32,339 bases of DNA from Holdemanella biformis DSM 3989 (GTDB taxonomy: Bacteria > Bacillota_I > Bacilli_A > Erysipelotrichales > Erysipelotrichaceae): assembly GCF_000156655.1 (NCBI RefSeq), contig NZ_DS996842.1:213236-245574 (forward strand), written 5' to 3'. Numbering within the stretch: the first letter of the stretch is position 1; each line of letters begins with the position of its first letter. The position numbers were made by a program, and so were the translations under genes. This document shows, one piece after another, positions 25,500-32,339 of the stretch. The notes under the pieces were generated by a model. That model made no database searches. It was given only the letters and a program-made list of their open reading frames with translations, and was not told the origin of the DNA.

Positions 25500-26387
25500 A
25501 TGGCATTAACAATTGAAAAAGCGCAACAAATACTAGATGATTATTATGATTTAACACATACAAAATATGAGGATGACATTTCTTTGATCCATGCTCTAGA
25601 GTTTTTAATACAAGAAACAAAAAATCCTGAATATATGGTAGAACTTGGTGGTTGGTATTATGAACAAAGACAGTTTGATTTGGCGGAAGAATATTATTTA
25701 ATGGCCGCTAGTCTTGAGTATGTAGATGCCTATGAATGTTTAGGATATATCTACTATTATGGTAGAGTTGGTCAACCCGACTACAAAAAAGCATTTCACT
25801 ATTATAAGCTTGCCAGTGACAAAGGAAATCTTGTGGCTGCCTATAAGCTTGCGGATATGTATAAGAATGGTTATTATGTTTCAAAGGATTATTCGAAATA
25901 TGTAGAAATCATTAAAAGTCTATATCCATTGATTCAAGGCGCTACAAATACTTTTGATCCGGTTCCTGAAATTTATTCTCGCCTTGCCAAAATCTATGTG
26001 GAAGAAGGTAATGAAGATCAGGCCATACAACTTTTATTGATTGCGAAAGAATTCCAATCTCAAAGATTGATTTATTCGCAATTCTTTGGAGATTTAACCA
26101 TCATGAAATATATTGTGAATGATTTATATTCTCTGATTCAATTTGATCCTAACTATATGGACTTATTTGACTTATATTATGCCCTACAAAAACCTTGTAA
26201 AGTAGCTATAGAAATTCTTGGTGAGGATCATATTATTGAAGCTAAATATGAAGATGGCTTATTCTATATTTGTATGGAAAATAAAAACTATGAGGATGTA
26301 GACCAATTCTTTTTAAAAGCTAAAATAAATGGTGAACCTATATCCACACAATATGTCAATGTGAATTATATTGAGATATTAGATTAA
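25500..26387 (+). CDS. Sel1-like (TPR) repeat protein
   Basis: 295 aa from the ATG at 25500 (GAGG at short distance; predicted leader only about 10 bases). Sel1/TPR-type helices run from about residue 45 to 140: YYEQRQFDLAEEYYLMAA, DAYECLGYIYYYGR, DYKKAFHYYKLASDKGNLVA and AYKLADMYKNGYYVS. A different C-terminal region ends the protein. Such solenoids bind partner proteins. Cytoplasmic. Divergent partner of the 505-aa protein, possibly a functional pair. Confidence 0.8.
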   Translation: MALTIEKAQQILDDYYDLTHTKYEDDISLIHALEFLIQETKNPEYMVELGGWYYEQRQFDLAEEYYLMAASLEYVDAYECLGYIYYYGRVGQPDYKKAFHYYKLASDKGNLVAAYKLADMYKNGYYVSKDYSKYVEIIKSLYPLIQGATNTFDPVPEIYSRLAKIYVEEGNEDQAIQLLLIAKEFQSQRLIYSQFFGDLTIMKYIVNDLYSLIQFDPNYMDLFDLYYALQKPCKVAIEILGEDHIIEAKYEDGLFYICMENKNYEDVDQFFLKAKINGEPISTQYVNVNYIEILD

Positions 26388-26394
26388 AACAAAA

Positions 26395-26440
26395 GTGGTA
26401 ATTACTCAAACAAAATGAGTTTTACCACCTTCTTTTTTTT
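26395..26440 (+). terminator. Terminator of the Sel1-like gene
   Basis: GTGGTAA (26395-26401) pairs with TTACCAC (26422-26428), with inner ACTCA/TGAGT pairing, followed by CTTCTTTTTTTT. Confidence 0.85.
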
Positions 26441-26491
26441 GGGAAGATTGAAACAATAATTGTTTTAATATCTCATACATAATTAGGCTGT

Positions 26492-26532
26492 TTTCACCTC
26501 TAACTTACGTTATATGTTAGTATAAGGTGAAA
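26492..26532 (-). other. Long hairpin in the convergent gap
   Basis: TTTCACCT (26492-26499) pairs with AGGTGAAA (26525-26532), and CTAAC (26500-26504) with GTTAG (26516-26520), with a 4-base bulge. It lacks a T tract on either side. It may help end the kinase operon transcript or stabilise its 3' end. Confidence 0.5.
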
Positions 26533-26551
26533 TCCAACAAATTTAAAAGAC

Positions 26552-27820
26552 CTATTGCTTAAATTGAATCTTGAAGACAAAGTCTTCTCCTTCAATCACT
26601 TCATATTTCATTTTATAGTTATCTAATAGATTACGAACAATATATAATCCTAGACCATTCCCTTTTGGTTGGGTTGGATCTTGTTTGTTTTGAATATAGA
26701 AATAGTCTTGTTCGATTCCAATTTGAATTATACCCTTTTCATACGTATAGTTGATCGCATTACTAATAAGATTCGATAAAATGATATTTAGAGCCGTCTT
26801 ACCAATATACATTGTTTCATCTTTTACATCATTTTGAATTCTTAATTCCTTTTGATGAATCAATACATCATATTTTTGAAGTACACGACTTAATTCATTC
26901 TTTATACAAACAATTTCTTCATCGTCTTTTAGATTTTCAATGGAATATACCGATAAAATTTGTTGGATATTCTTCGTTAAGTGATCGACTAAATCAATAC
27001 AATCATCAATATAAACATCTCTATTTTTATATTTACCCACATTATATTTCATATTTTCTAAGATAATTTTAAGACTTGCCAAAGGCGTTTTTAATTCGTG
27101 GTTGGCCCCTTTAAAGAAATCGTATTTTATTTTCTCTAATCTTAAAATCTCTTTATTTTTCAATTCTAGATTGGAAATGGAATCAAGAAGTGTTTCATAC
27201 AAATCATTAATTTGTGCCTTCAATTGACCAATCTCATCATTCGAATCAATTTCTAAACGAGCCTTCTTATCTAATGCCATCATTTGATCAGTTACACTTT
27301 TGATTTCAACCACATAATTTTTAATGGATTTGGCATACACAAAAGAGACAATGGCCGAAAAGCATAGAGATAGGATTAATGAGTAAGGAAGAAATTGTAA
27401 ACTAAGATTTTTGGCTTGTAACTGCATGTCTGCCGTTGAAACAAATTGGAGACGAATGGTCTTTCCTGTATCCAACTTTAATTGTCTTTCCTCAATAATT
27501 AAAGAGTTATTAGAACTCTTTAAGTCGACATTTAAATTATTCTGGATCTCAACTTCATTCGATGACGTATTCTTTTTAATAAACGCTTTGATTTCATTGG
27601 TGTTAGAATAGAAATCTAAAGCTTGTTCAATATAGTCTTCCGATTTGCCATTTAAGTTTTCTGTAATTTCATTGGCCTTAGTATAGATTTCTTCTTTTCT
27701 TACATCCAAATAGGTTCTTGGAAAAATCAAATATACAAAGAGATGGATAAATAAGACAATAATAGCGATGACACTGAATGTTTGTATGCATATTTTAGGA
27801 AATATCTTTAAGTTTTTCAT
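26552..27820 (-). CDS. Sensor histidine kinase
   Basis: 422 aa. Membrane spans at about 12-33 and 146-163 enclose an extracellular sensor of about 110 residues. A HAMP-like linker (about 164-215) follows, then the H-box GANHELKTPL with phospho-acceptor His241, the N-box NLISNAINY and the ATPase glycine box GNGLGLYIV. The extracellular domain is larger than in Bce-type kinases, which sense through their transporter, so this one may sense its signal directly. The ATG overlaps the regulator stop as ATGA. Last gene of the five-gene operon. Confidence 0.93.
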   Translation of the reverse strand: MKNLKIFPKICIQTFSVIAIIVLFIHLFVYLIFPRTYLDVRKEEIYTKANEITENLNGKSEDYIEQALDFYSNTNEIKAFIKKNTSSNEVEIQNNLNVDLKSSNNSLIIEERQLKLDTGKTIRLQFVSTADMQLQAKNLSLQFLPYSLILSLCFSAIVSFVYAKSIKNYVVEIKSVTDQMMALDKKARLEIDSNDEIGQLKAQINDLYETLLDSISNLELKNKEILRLEKIKYDFFKGANHELKTPLASLKIILENMKYNVGKYKNRDVYIDDCIDLVDHLTKNIQQILSVYSIENLKDDEEIVCIKNELSRVLQKYDVLIHQKELRIQNDVKDETMYIGKTALNIILSNLISNAINYTYEKGIIQIGIEQDYFYIQNKQDPTQPKGNGLGLYIVRNLLDNYKMKYEVIEGEDFVFKIQFKQ

Positions 27821-28461
27821 GATTTCTCCAATTTGTAGCCCACATTACGAATGGTCGTAATACAATCTAAGCCTAGTTTTTTACGTAATTCTTTAATATA
27901 TACATCAATAACTCGATCATAAGGAACTTCTTCACTATCTTTCCAAACATGATCTAATATTTGTGCTCTAGTTAAGGCAATCCCTGCATTATCTAAAAGA
28001 TATTTTAATATCTCTAGTTCTTTGGCATTGATATCAATCGTTTTACCATCTATTTTCGCCGTATAGCTTTTGAAGTTCACACAAACATTTTTATATGCAA
28101 AAATATCCTGCTTCTGTAAAAGCGCGTCAATACGAGCTTTTAATACGGGTAGTGAAAATGGTTTTTCAATATAGCCATCGGCCAAGTTTGTATAGGCATC
28201 AATTTTGAATTCTTCATTGCTGAAAGCCGTTAAGATTAAAACGGGCAAATCACTTTCTTTACGAATTTCTTTTAATACATCCAATCCATTGATATATGGA
28301 ATTTGAATATCCAATATCACCAAATGAATATCTGTATTAAACTTTTCCAATGCCTCTTTACCATCTTTTGCCTGGATAATACTATATCCAGACTCCGATA
28401 GAAATTCACTTAATCCTTCGCGAATCAGTGTATCATCTTCCACTACCAATATTTTCATCAT
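27817..28461 (-). CDS. OmpR/PhoB-family response regulator
   Basis: 214 aa. Receiver domain with Asp9-Asp10, phospho-acceptor Asp51 (LVILDIQIP), Thr78 (LILTAF) and Lys99 region (YIEKPF). The C-terminal winged helix includes VIDVYIKELRKKLG and IRNVGYKLE. Overlaps both neighbours by four bases, so it is translated with the second permease and the kinase. Direct repeats TATGAAAT at 11-bp spacing in the operon promoter (31598-31616) are the expected kind of binding site for this family. Confidence 0.94.
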   Translation of the reverse strand: MMKILVVEDDTLIREGLSEFLSESGYSIIQAKDGKEALEKFNTDIHLVILDIQIPYINGLDVLKEIRKESDLPVLILTAFSNEEFKIDAYTNLADGYIEKPFSLPVLKARIDALLQKQDIFAYKNVCVNFKSYTAKIDGKTIDINAKELEILKYLLDNAGIALTRAQILDHVWKDSEEVPYDRVIDVYIKELRKKLGLDCITTIRNVGYKLEKS

Positions 28462-29822
28462 TCTTCCTCATTCATTAATTCTTTACAGTTCTTGTTTAAC
28501 AAGTGTGTGGTAGCCACAACAAGTGCGACTAACATTACAATTGACATAAATATAATAACATACACTATATATTTTGGTTCAACATGAGCATCAATATGCG
28601 TCAACATCTTATTAAAGCCATCCACTTCAGCTCCACCGCCAAGTTGATTTGAGGCAGATTCTTTTGCGATTTGTTTGGCAACACCAGTGCTTACTTGATT
28701 CAATACTTTTGTGCCTAGACCTGATGCAGTTTTACTAGCGATAAAGTACGCAAAGATATAGGCAGGAATGGTTACCATACATAGTTCTAGAACAAACTGA
28801 ATAAAAATCTTCGTTTTAGAAATACCTAAAGCCATTAAAATTGCGATTTCTTTTCTTCGTGCATTCATCCACATGAGCAACAATAAAGTAACAACGATAC
28901 CCGCAAAGATCAAAGATCCAATAAACATTTTATTTGCGACACTATACAGACCACTTATTGATTTTTGTAGAGCCGGATAATTGGATGTACTTTTTACCAG
29001 TACATACGCATTCCAGTTAATATCTAATTTCCTTAGATTTTTAATAACTTGATCCAAATCTTTATTTCCTTTCACAAAGAATGTGGCATCTTGATATACA
29101 GCTGTTTTTTCTGTATTGCCATAAACTTTGGCAGCCGTATCCAAATCTGTGATTAGATTGTTTTCATATAATTCTTGTGCTGCTGCAACACCACCCTGAT
29201 TATGACCATCAAATAAACCCTTAATGGTTACTTCTACTGTTTCATCAGCACCCTTTTCATTATCTGCATCATAGATATTTGAACGGAGTAATAGTTTATC
29301 TCCCACTTTTAAATGATTCTTTGCCGCTAAATCTTTATGCATTAAGATTTGATGTTTATCCTTACTATTTAAATGTTTGCCCTCAACTAATTTATAGGCA
29401 CCCGATACAAATTTTGTTTCTTTTTTTGATTCATTCACCCCAGTAAGCATCACGGTCGATTTAAATTTAGTAAGACGCTCTTCATTTTCATTTGAAGTTA
29501 AAATGATATCATGATCGACTAAGTCAGCTACACTATTGATTCTTTTCACATATGAATCAATGTCTTTTGAAGAACAAATCTTTTCAATGTCCTTTCCCTT
29601 AACATTGCCTGCACCTCTAGGCGTGCCAAAATTGACTTGACGATTAATTTCCATTGTAAAACTATTGGTAATCGAGCCTAATGATGTATTGGACGCTTTG
29701 TTTGTCGCATCTTTAATAGAGAGTCCGACTAAACAAAGGCTTGACATAATTACAACAACAAGAAATAGAATCATTGACTTCGCACTTTTTCGAGTTACAT
29801 ATTTAAATGCATTCTTAAACAT
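28458..29822 (-). CDS. ABC transporter permease, FtsX/MacB type (second permease)
   Basis: 454 aa. One N-terminal span (about 17-36), an extracellular domain of roughly 260 residues with the MacB periplasmic-core-like stretches LVEGKHLNSKDKHQILMHKD and LAAKNHLKVGDKLLL, then three spans (about 300-320, 345-365, 420-442). It starts one base after the ATPase stop. Homologous along its length to the first permease (for example FKNAFKYVTRK beside IHNAYAYITRK), so the two probably form a heterodimer. Compared with its partner it has an extra ~50-residue insert with LGGGAEVDG before the last spans. Export or mechanotransmission in the envelope is likely; substrate unknown. Confidence 0.88.
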   Translation of the reverse strand: MFKNAFKYVTRKSAKSMILFLVVVIMSSLCLVGLSIKDATNKASNTSLGSITNSFTMEINRQVNFGTPRGAGNVKGKDIEKICSSKDIDSYVKRINSVADLVDHDIILTSNENEERLTKFKSTVMLTGVNESKKETKFVSGAYKLVEGKHLNSKDKHQILMHKDLAAKNHLKVGDKLLLRSNIYDADNEKGADETVEVTIKGLFDGHNQGGVAAAQELYENNLITDLDTAAKVYGNTEKTAVYQDATFFVKGNKDLDQVIKNLRKLDINWNAYVLVKSTSNYPALQKSISGLYSVANKMFIGSLIFAGIVVTLLLLMWMNARRKEIAILMALGISKTKIFIQFVLELCMVTIPAYIFAYFIASKTASGLGTKVLNQVSTGVAKQIAKESASNQLGGGAEVDGFNKMLTHIDAHVEPKYIVYVIIFMSIVMLVALVVATTHLLNKNCKELMNEEE

Positions 29823-29823
29823 T

Positions 29824-30459
29824 CTATTCCCCCCTCTTCTTTAACTTTTTATCTTTTAATTCATAGACAACATCAGCGGCATCCGCTACCTCTTTACTAT
29901 GTGTCACAACAATCACACACTTATTTCTTTCTTTAGCACGAGCCTTTAAGATATCAATAATTTCACTAGCCGTATCGCTATCTAGATTTCCCGTTGGTTC
30001 ATCTGCCAAGATAATAGGTGCACTGCTTGTAAGGGCACGGGCAATCGCAACTCTTTGTTGCTGCCCTCCCGATAGTTTCATTACACTACGATTGATTTGG
30101 GATTGTTCAAGTCCTAAATCTAAAAGAATGGAAGGCGAAGCTTTAGAATTGACTAAGCGTACATTTTCTAATGGTGTTAAATAATCAATCAAATTGTAAT
30201 TTTGAAACACAAGACAAATATGATTCTTACGATGATTTGTATATCCCGTTTTTGAAATATCTTCTCCTTCAAATAAAATTTCACCAGAATCTGGCTCATC
30301 AAGTCCAGCTAATAAAGATAATAAGGTTGATTTACCAGCTCCTGATTTTCCAATAATCGCATAGAATTTTCCGCACTCAAAGTTTTGATTTACTTCAAAT
30401 AAAATATGTTCTAATTTTGTGTAACCATACGTTACATCTTTTATTTCTAATATACTCAT
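29824..30459 (-). CDS. ABC transporter ATPase, MacB/LolD type
   Basis: 211 aa with Walker A GKSGAGKST (37-45), Q-loop Gln86 (VFQNYN), signature LSGGQQQR (129-136), Walker B IILADEP with the catalytic Glu, and the switch His in VVTHS. It powers the two FtsX-type permeases on either side. Gaps of 12 and 1 bases show a tight operon. Confidence 0.95.
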   Translation of the reverse strand: MSILEIKDVTYGYTKLEHILFEVNQNFECGKFYAIIGKSGAGKSTLLSLLAGLDEPDSGEILFEGEDISKTGYTNHRKNHICLVFQNYNLIDYLTPLENVRLVNSKASPSILLDLGLEQSQINRSVMKLSGGQQQRVAIARALTSSAPIILADEPTGNLDSDTASEIIDILKARAKERNKCVIVVTHSKEVADAADVVYELKDKKLKKRGE

Positions 30460-30471
30460 TATTTATTTCTC

Positions 30472-31557
30472 CTAACTCAATTTTGATAATATTTCCCTTG
30501 GCTTTTTGATCATGATCATAAGACTTGCAATTAGTACAGAAACGATAATAATACTCATCAGCAAGCCATAACTTAATGTGAAGCATAACACATTATGTTT
30601 GATTACACTATAAGCACATAGAATGATTCCTGATGGAATCGATATAAATACAAGTTCGAATATAAATTGGATGATGATTTCCACCTTACTTTTACCTATA
30701 GACAACATGATACCAATTTCACGGATGCGATCTCTTAGCCATAGAACTAAGACTAAAGATAAGACAACAAGTCCACACACAATGATAGAACAAGATAGAA
30801 TCTGAATCATGTGATTCATACTTTGTATAGATTCTAAAGACGATTGATAGGCATTTTTATCTTTAGACACAACATATTCACTTGAAGGATATAAGGATTG
30901 AACTTGTTTTAAACGATTTGAATCTATCGTCAATTTAGTAACCATCTTAGTATCCAGAGAATTATAATCCACAAACATAGTATTCTCACTTAAATCGGAT
31001 GATAAACCTGTATAGGTTTCATGTTTCTTACCTACAAAGATGCCTTTAATGGTATAAGTATGAGAATTCAAAACTATTGTATCCCCTATTTTTAAATGAT
31101 TCTTCTTAGCTAAATCCGAATGAATAAGAATAGAATTTCTATCCTTAGAATCAATATCTTTTCCGGAAGTTAAAGTGAACACGCCACTACGAAATAAAAC
31201 ATTTTTTGAAGTGTTATTAGTTCCAATTACTGAAACCACATTCTTATATTCTTTAGGCAAAGAATCCAGTGTTACACCCTGCTTAATAGAAACAACCTTA
31301 GCTTCTTTTAATTTAGAAACAAATTCATATTCATACACAGAATTTTCAAAAGATGTATGTTCAAATTCAGAACCATCCTTTTTTTGTACCACGATTGAAC
31401 TATGACTTGCAGAATATAAAGACCGTTCTAATTGTGCGTTGTATGAAAGTATACTCAAACATTCATAAAGACTGATCAGGATAACCATAAGTATCAAAAA
31501 CAAGATACCCGTTCTTACTTTTTTTCTTGTGATATATGCATAAGCATTATGTATCAA
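30472..31557 (-). CDS. ABC transporter permease, FtsX/MacB type (first permease)
   Basis: 361 aa starting at a TTG at 31557. This start is chosen because LIHNAYAYITRKKVRTGILF then aligns with the first residues of the second permease (MFKNAFKYVTRKSAKSMILF), and GGAG is suitably upstream. A longer ATG-initiated frame to 31596 would begin upstream of the predicted -10. One span at about 18-36, an extracellular domain including LTSGKDIDSKDRNSILIHSD and LAKKNHLKIGDTIVL, then three C-terminal spans. Partner of the second permease and first gene of the operon. Confidence 0.85.
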   Translation of the reverse strand: MIHNAYAYITRKKVRTGILFLILMVILISLYECLSILSYNAQLERSLYSASHSSIVVQKKDGSEFEHTSFENSVYEYEFVSKLKEAKVVSIKQGVTLDSLPKEYKNVVSVIGTNNTSKNVLFRSGVFTLTSGKDIDSKDRNSILIHSDLAKKNHLKIGDTIVLNSHTYTIKGIFVGKKHETYTGLSSDLSENTMFVDYNSLDTKMVTKLTIDSNRLKQVQSLYPSSEYVVSKDKNAYQSSLESIQSMNHMIQILSCSIIVCGLVVLSLVLVLWLRDRIREIGIMLSIGKSKVEIIIQFIFELVFISIPSGIILCAYSVIKHNVLCFTLSYGLLMSIIIVSVLIASLMIMIKKPREILSKLS

Positions 31558-31582
31558 AACAACCAACTCCTTATCCGACACT

Positions 31583-31629
31583 ATATTAGCAATCATTTAT
31601 GAAATGTGTATGAAATGAAGTTATGAATT
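31583..31629 (-). promoter_or_regulatory. Operon promoter with response-regulator-type direct repeats
   Basis: On the minus strand TG-C-TAATAT forms an extended -10 (TAATAT at 31583-31588). In place of a consensus -35 there are direct repeats of TATGAAAT (plus strand, 31598-31605 and 31609-31616, 11 bp apart) and a weaker third copy at 31622-31629. This is the arrangement of a promoter activated by an OmpR-type regulator, here encoded in the same operon. Confidence 0.65.
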
Positions 31630-31668
31630 TTAAAAATTTAATCCCAAATTAATATGTATAATACAGAT

Positions 31669-31769
31669 ACAGAAAAACTACTGGATAAAGTAGTTCCTCT
31701 AAGTTTATCTAATGTAAAGACACTAGTTTAATCCTTTGCGTTTGGTGAACTAGTGTCTTTTACATTTTT
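31669..31769 (+). ncRNA. Left antisense (antitoxin-like) RNA
   Basis: About 100 nt starting ACAGA, seven bases after a perfect TATAAT (31657-31662). Two perfect hairpins: AACTACT/AGTAGTT (31676-31682 with 31689-31695) and a 13-bp terminator stem (31716-31728 with 31748-31760) followed by TTT and a T5 run. The linker has UUCCUCU, complementary to a GGAGGA-type SD. It is antisense to the dead left toxin remnant, but is similar enough to the right RNA to act on the right toxin as well. Confidence 0.6.
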
Positions 31770-31831
31770 CTATAATCAATAATGTAATTTTTAGTAATTA
31801 AACTAAGACTCTTATATAGACAAATATACAT
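31750..31831 (-). pseudogene. Left toxin remnant
   Basis: Begins ATGTATATTTGTCTATA and ends with the same last codons (EKCKRH stop in the old frame) as the intact right copy. It is 82 instead of 102 bases (a 20-base loss that shifts the frame), has TAA where the right copy has GAA, and its SD region reads CTTTGATG rather than CAGGAGGAC. Confidence 0.7.
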
Positions 31832-31976
31832 AGAACACATCAAAGTAATAATTCTTTGAGAAATCAAGATGTAATCCTTTTCATTCAAAGGGTAGCCATT
31901 ACTACATCCAGTCGCCAACCTCTATTATAAATCAATTTCAATTGTTTCTATTTCAGTGAATTAGACAAGATTAGTC

Positions 31977-32005
31977 TTGACTTTTATATATATCAATTGT
32001 TTAAT
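31977..32005 (+). promoter_or_regulatory. Promoter of the right antisense RNA
   Basis: TTGACT (31977-31982), 17 bases, TTTAAT (32000-32005). Transcription is expected to start near 32012 with ACAGA, as in the left copy. Confidence 0.65.
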
Positions 32006-32011
32006 ATTCAT

Positions 32012-32112
32012 ACAGAAAGACTACTGGATACAGTGGTTCCTCTGAATTATTCTAATGTATAGACACTAGTAATCCGTTGGCTTTGGGTGAACTAGTGTCT
32101 TTTACATTTTTC
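32012..32112 (+). ncRNA. Right antisense (antitoxin) RNA
   Basis: About 100 nt. Hairpin ACTACTG-GATA-CAGTGGT (32020-32037), a linker with UUCCUCU, then a terminator with the perfect 10-bp stem AGACACTAGT/ACTAGTGTCT (32061-32070 with 32091-32100) and T-rich end. The 3' part overlaps the end of the toxin gene on the other strand, so it pairs perfectly with the toxin mRNA 3' region. The linker UCCUCU can pair with the toxin SD GGAGGA. This is the logic of a type I antitoxin. Confidence 0.65.
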
Positions 32113-32193
32113 TATAATAATCAATGCGATTTTTAGTAATTCAACTAAAGCCAATATAATCATGGCAACATCAATGTATAGATAAATATACAT
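32092..32193 (-). CDS. Type I toxin-like 33-aa hydrophobic peptide
   Basis: The ATG at 32193 is preceded by AGGAGG (32203-32208). The peptide is 33 aa: MYIYLYIDVAMIILALVE, then LLKIALIIIEKCKRH, i.e. one long membrane helix with a charged, basic C-terminus. In size and shape it is like Fst/TxpA or holin-like type I toxins, which damage the membrane; sequence identity to a named family cannot be judged here. The stop codon lies inside the terminator stem of the convergent antisense RNA. A leader of about 100 nt follows a TATAAT at 32300-32305. Confidence 0.65.
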   Translation of the reverse strand: MYIYLYIDVAMIILALVELLKIALIIIEKCKRH

Positions 32194-32299
32194 AAAACAC
32201 GTCCTCCTGCAAAAAATCGAAGGATCTACCGAGAACTCAAGCAGATTTCTTTTTTTAATTCAGAGGGTTCACCGTTACTACATCCAGTAGCCAATTTCT

Positions 32300-32305
32300 A
32301 TTATA
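32300..32305 (-). promoter_or_regulatory. -10 element of the toxin mRNA
   Basis: Perfect TATAAT on the minus strand about 107 bases before the toxin ATG. The same element is at 31924-31929 in the left copy. No clear -35 in either. Confidence 0.5.
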
Positions 32306-32339
32306 AAGATTCAATGTGAAAATATTGTGAATTCCAATA

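Larger units (their letters stand above)
31634..31929. repeat. Left copy of the tandem type I TA-like unit
   Basis: About 300 bp repeated, with divergence, at roughly 31977-32305 in the same orientation. The shared parts are the antisense RNA hairpins, the toxin frame, the leader motif (CTGGATGTAGTA on the minus strand) and a TATAAT for the leftward transcript. Edges are approximate. Confidence 0.8.
31977..32305. repeat. Right copy of the tandem type I TA-like unit
   Basis: The complete copy: rightward antisense RNA promoter, RNA and terminator, facing a leftward 33-codon toxin-like gene with SD and upstream TATAAT. It is the counterpart of 31634-31929. Confidence 0.8.

Noticed and set aside
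26453-26465. AACAATAATTGTT palindrome
   Set aside because: Too short and AT-rich to support a function.
31558-31596. ATG start at 31596 for the first permease
   Set aside because: It lies upstream of the predicted -10 and breaks the alignment with the paralogous permease, which starts at the TTG at 31557.

Overview
The window is a low-GC stretch (roughly one third G+C by eye) of a Bacillota chromosome. Gene content and order (cmk-der-gpsA-hup, type III glutamine synthetase, a UvrX-type polymerase with a YolD protein, DUF2779 and WYL proteins, SD-driven genes) best fit the Erysipelotrichia; that is an inference from family content, not a search result. No tRNA, rRNA, CRISPR array or intact transposase was found.

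Layout. 1-1680 is decayed accessory DNA: an XRE repressor cut by the window edge with a double operator, a KilA-N gene broken by a frameshift inside a 30-bp palindrome, a second frameshifted small gene, and a detached RlmD-like C-terminal tail that abuts a chromosomal gene. 1684-7007 holds a histidine phosphatase, a LexA/CI-like S24 repressor, a UvrX-like Y-family polymerase and a convergent YolD gene. The last two share an identical 22-bp box at their promoters. A hipBA toxin-antitoxin module sits between them, bracketed by 41-bp direct repeats made of the polymerase 3' end plus its terminator. 6909-12473 is a leftward housekeeping operon: tail-anchored protein, cmk, der, gpsA, HU, MdoB-like sulfatase, 32-aa membrane peptide. 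The cmk start codon is out of frame through an A8 run. 12525-13340 carries efp and, upstream of it, a strong candidate small RNA with its own promoter and terminator and anti-Shine-Dalgarno loops.

13350-18350 reads leftward: zinc phospholipase C-like protein, DUF2779 exonuclease-like protein, WYL regulator, ankyrin protein behind an SD-masking inverted repeat, and an AI-2E-type permease. 18420-23785 reads rightward: pyrG, glnN (type III) and a metal-dependent amidohydrolase, each with its own promoter and terminator. 23860-26440 is a divergent pair: a 505-aa protein of unknown family and a Sel1-like repeat protein.

26552-31629 is a five-gene leftward operon: ABC permease, ATPase, second permease, OmpR-type regulator, histidine kinase. 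Its promoter carries direct repeats at 11-bp spacing, which suggests autoregulation. 31634-32339 contains the most interesting system: two tandem copies of a probable type I toxin-antitoxin locus. In the right copy a 33-aa hydrophobic toxin gene is opposed by a convergent antisense RNA. In the left copy the toxin has lost its SD, lost 20 nt and gained a stop, while the antisense RNA keeps a consensus -10 and perfect hairpins. That is what an orphan, cross-protecting antitoxin would look like.
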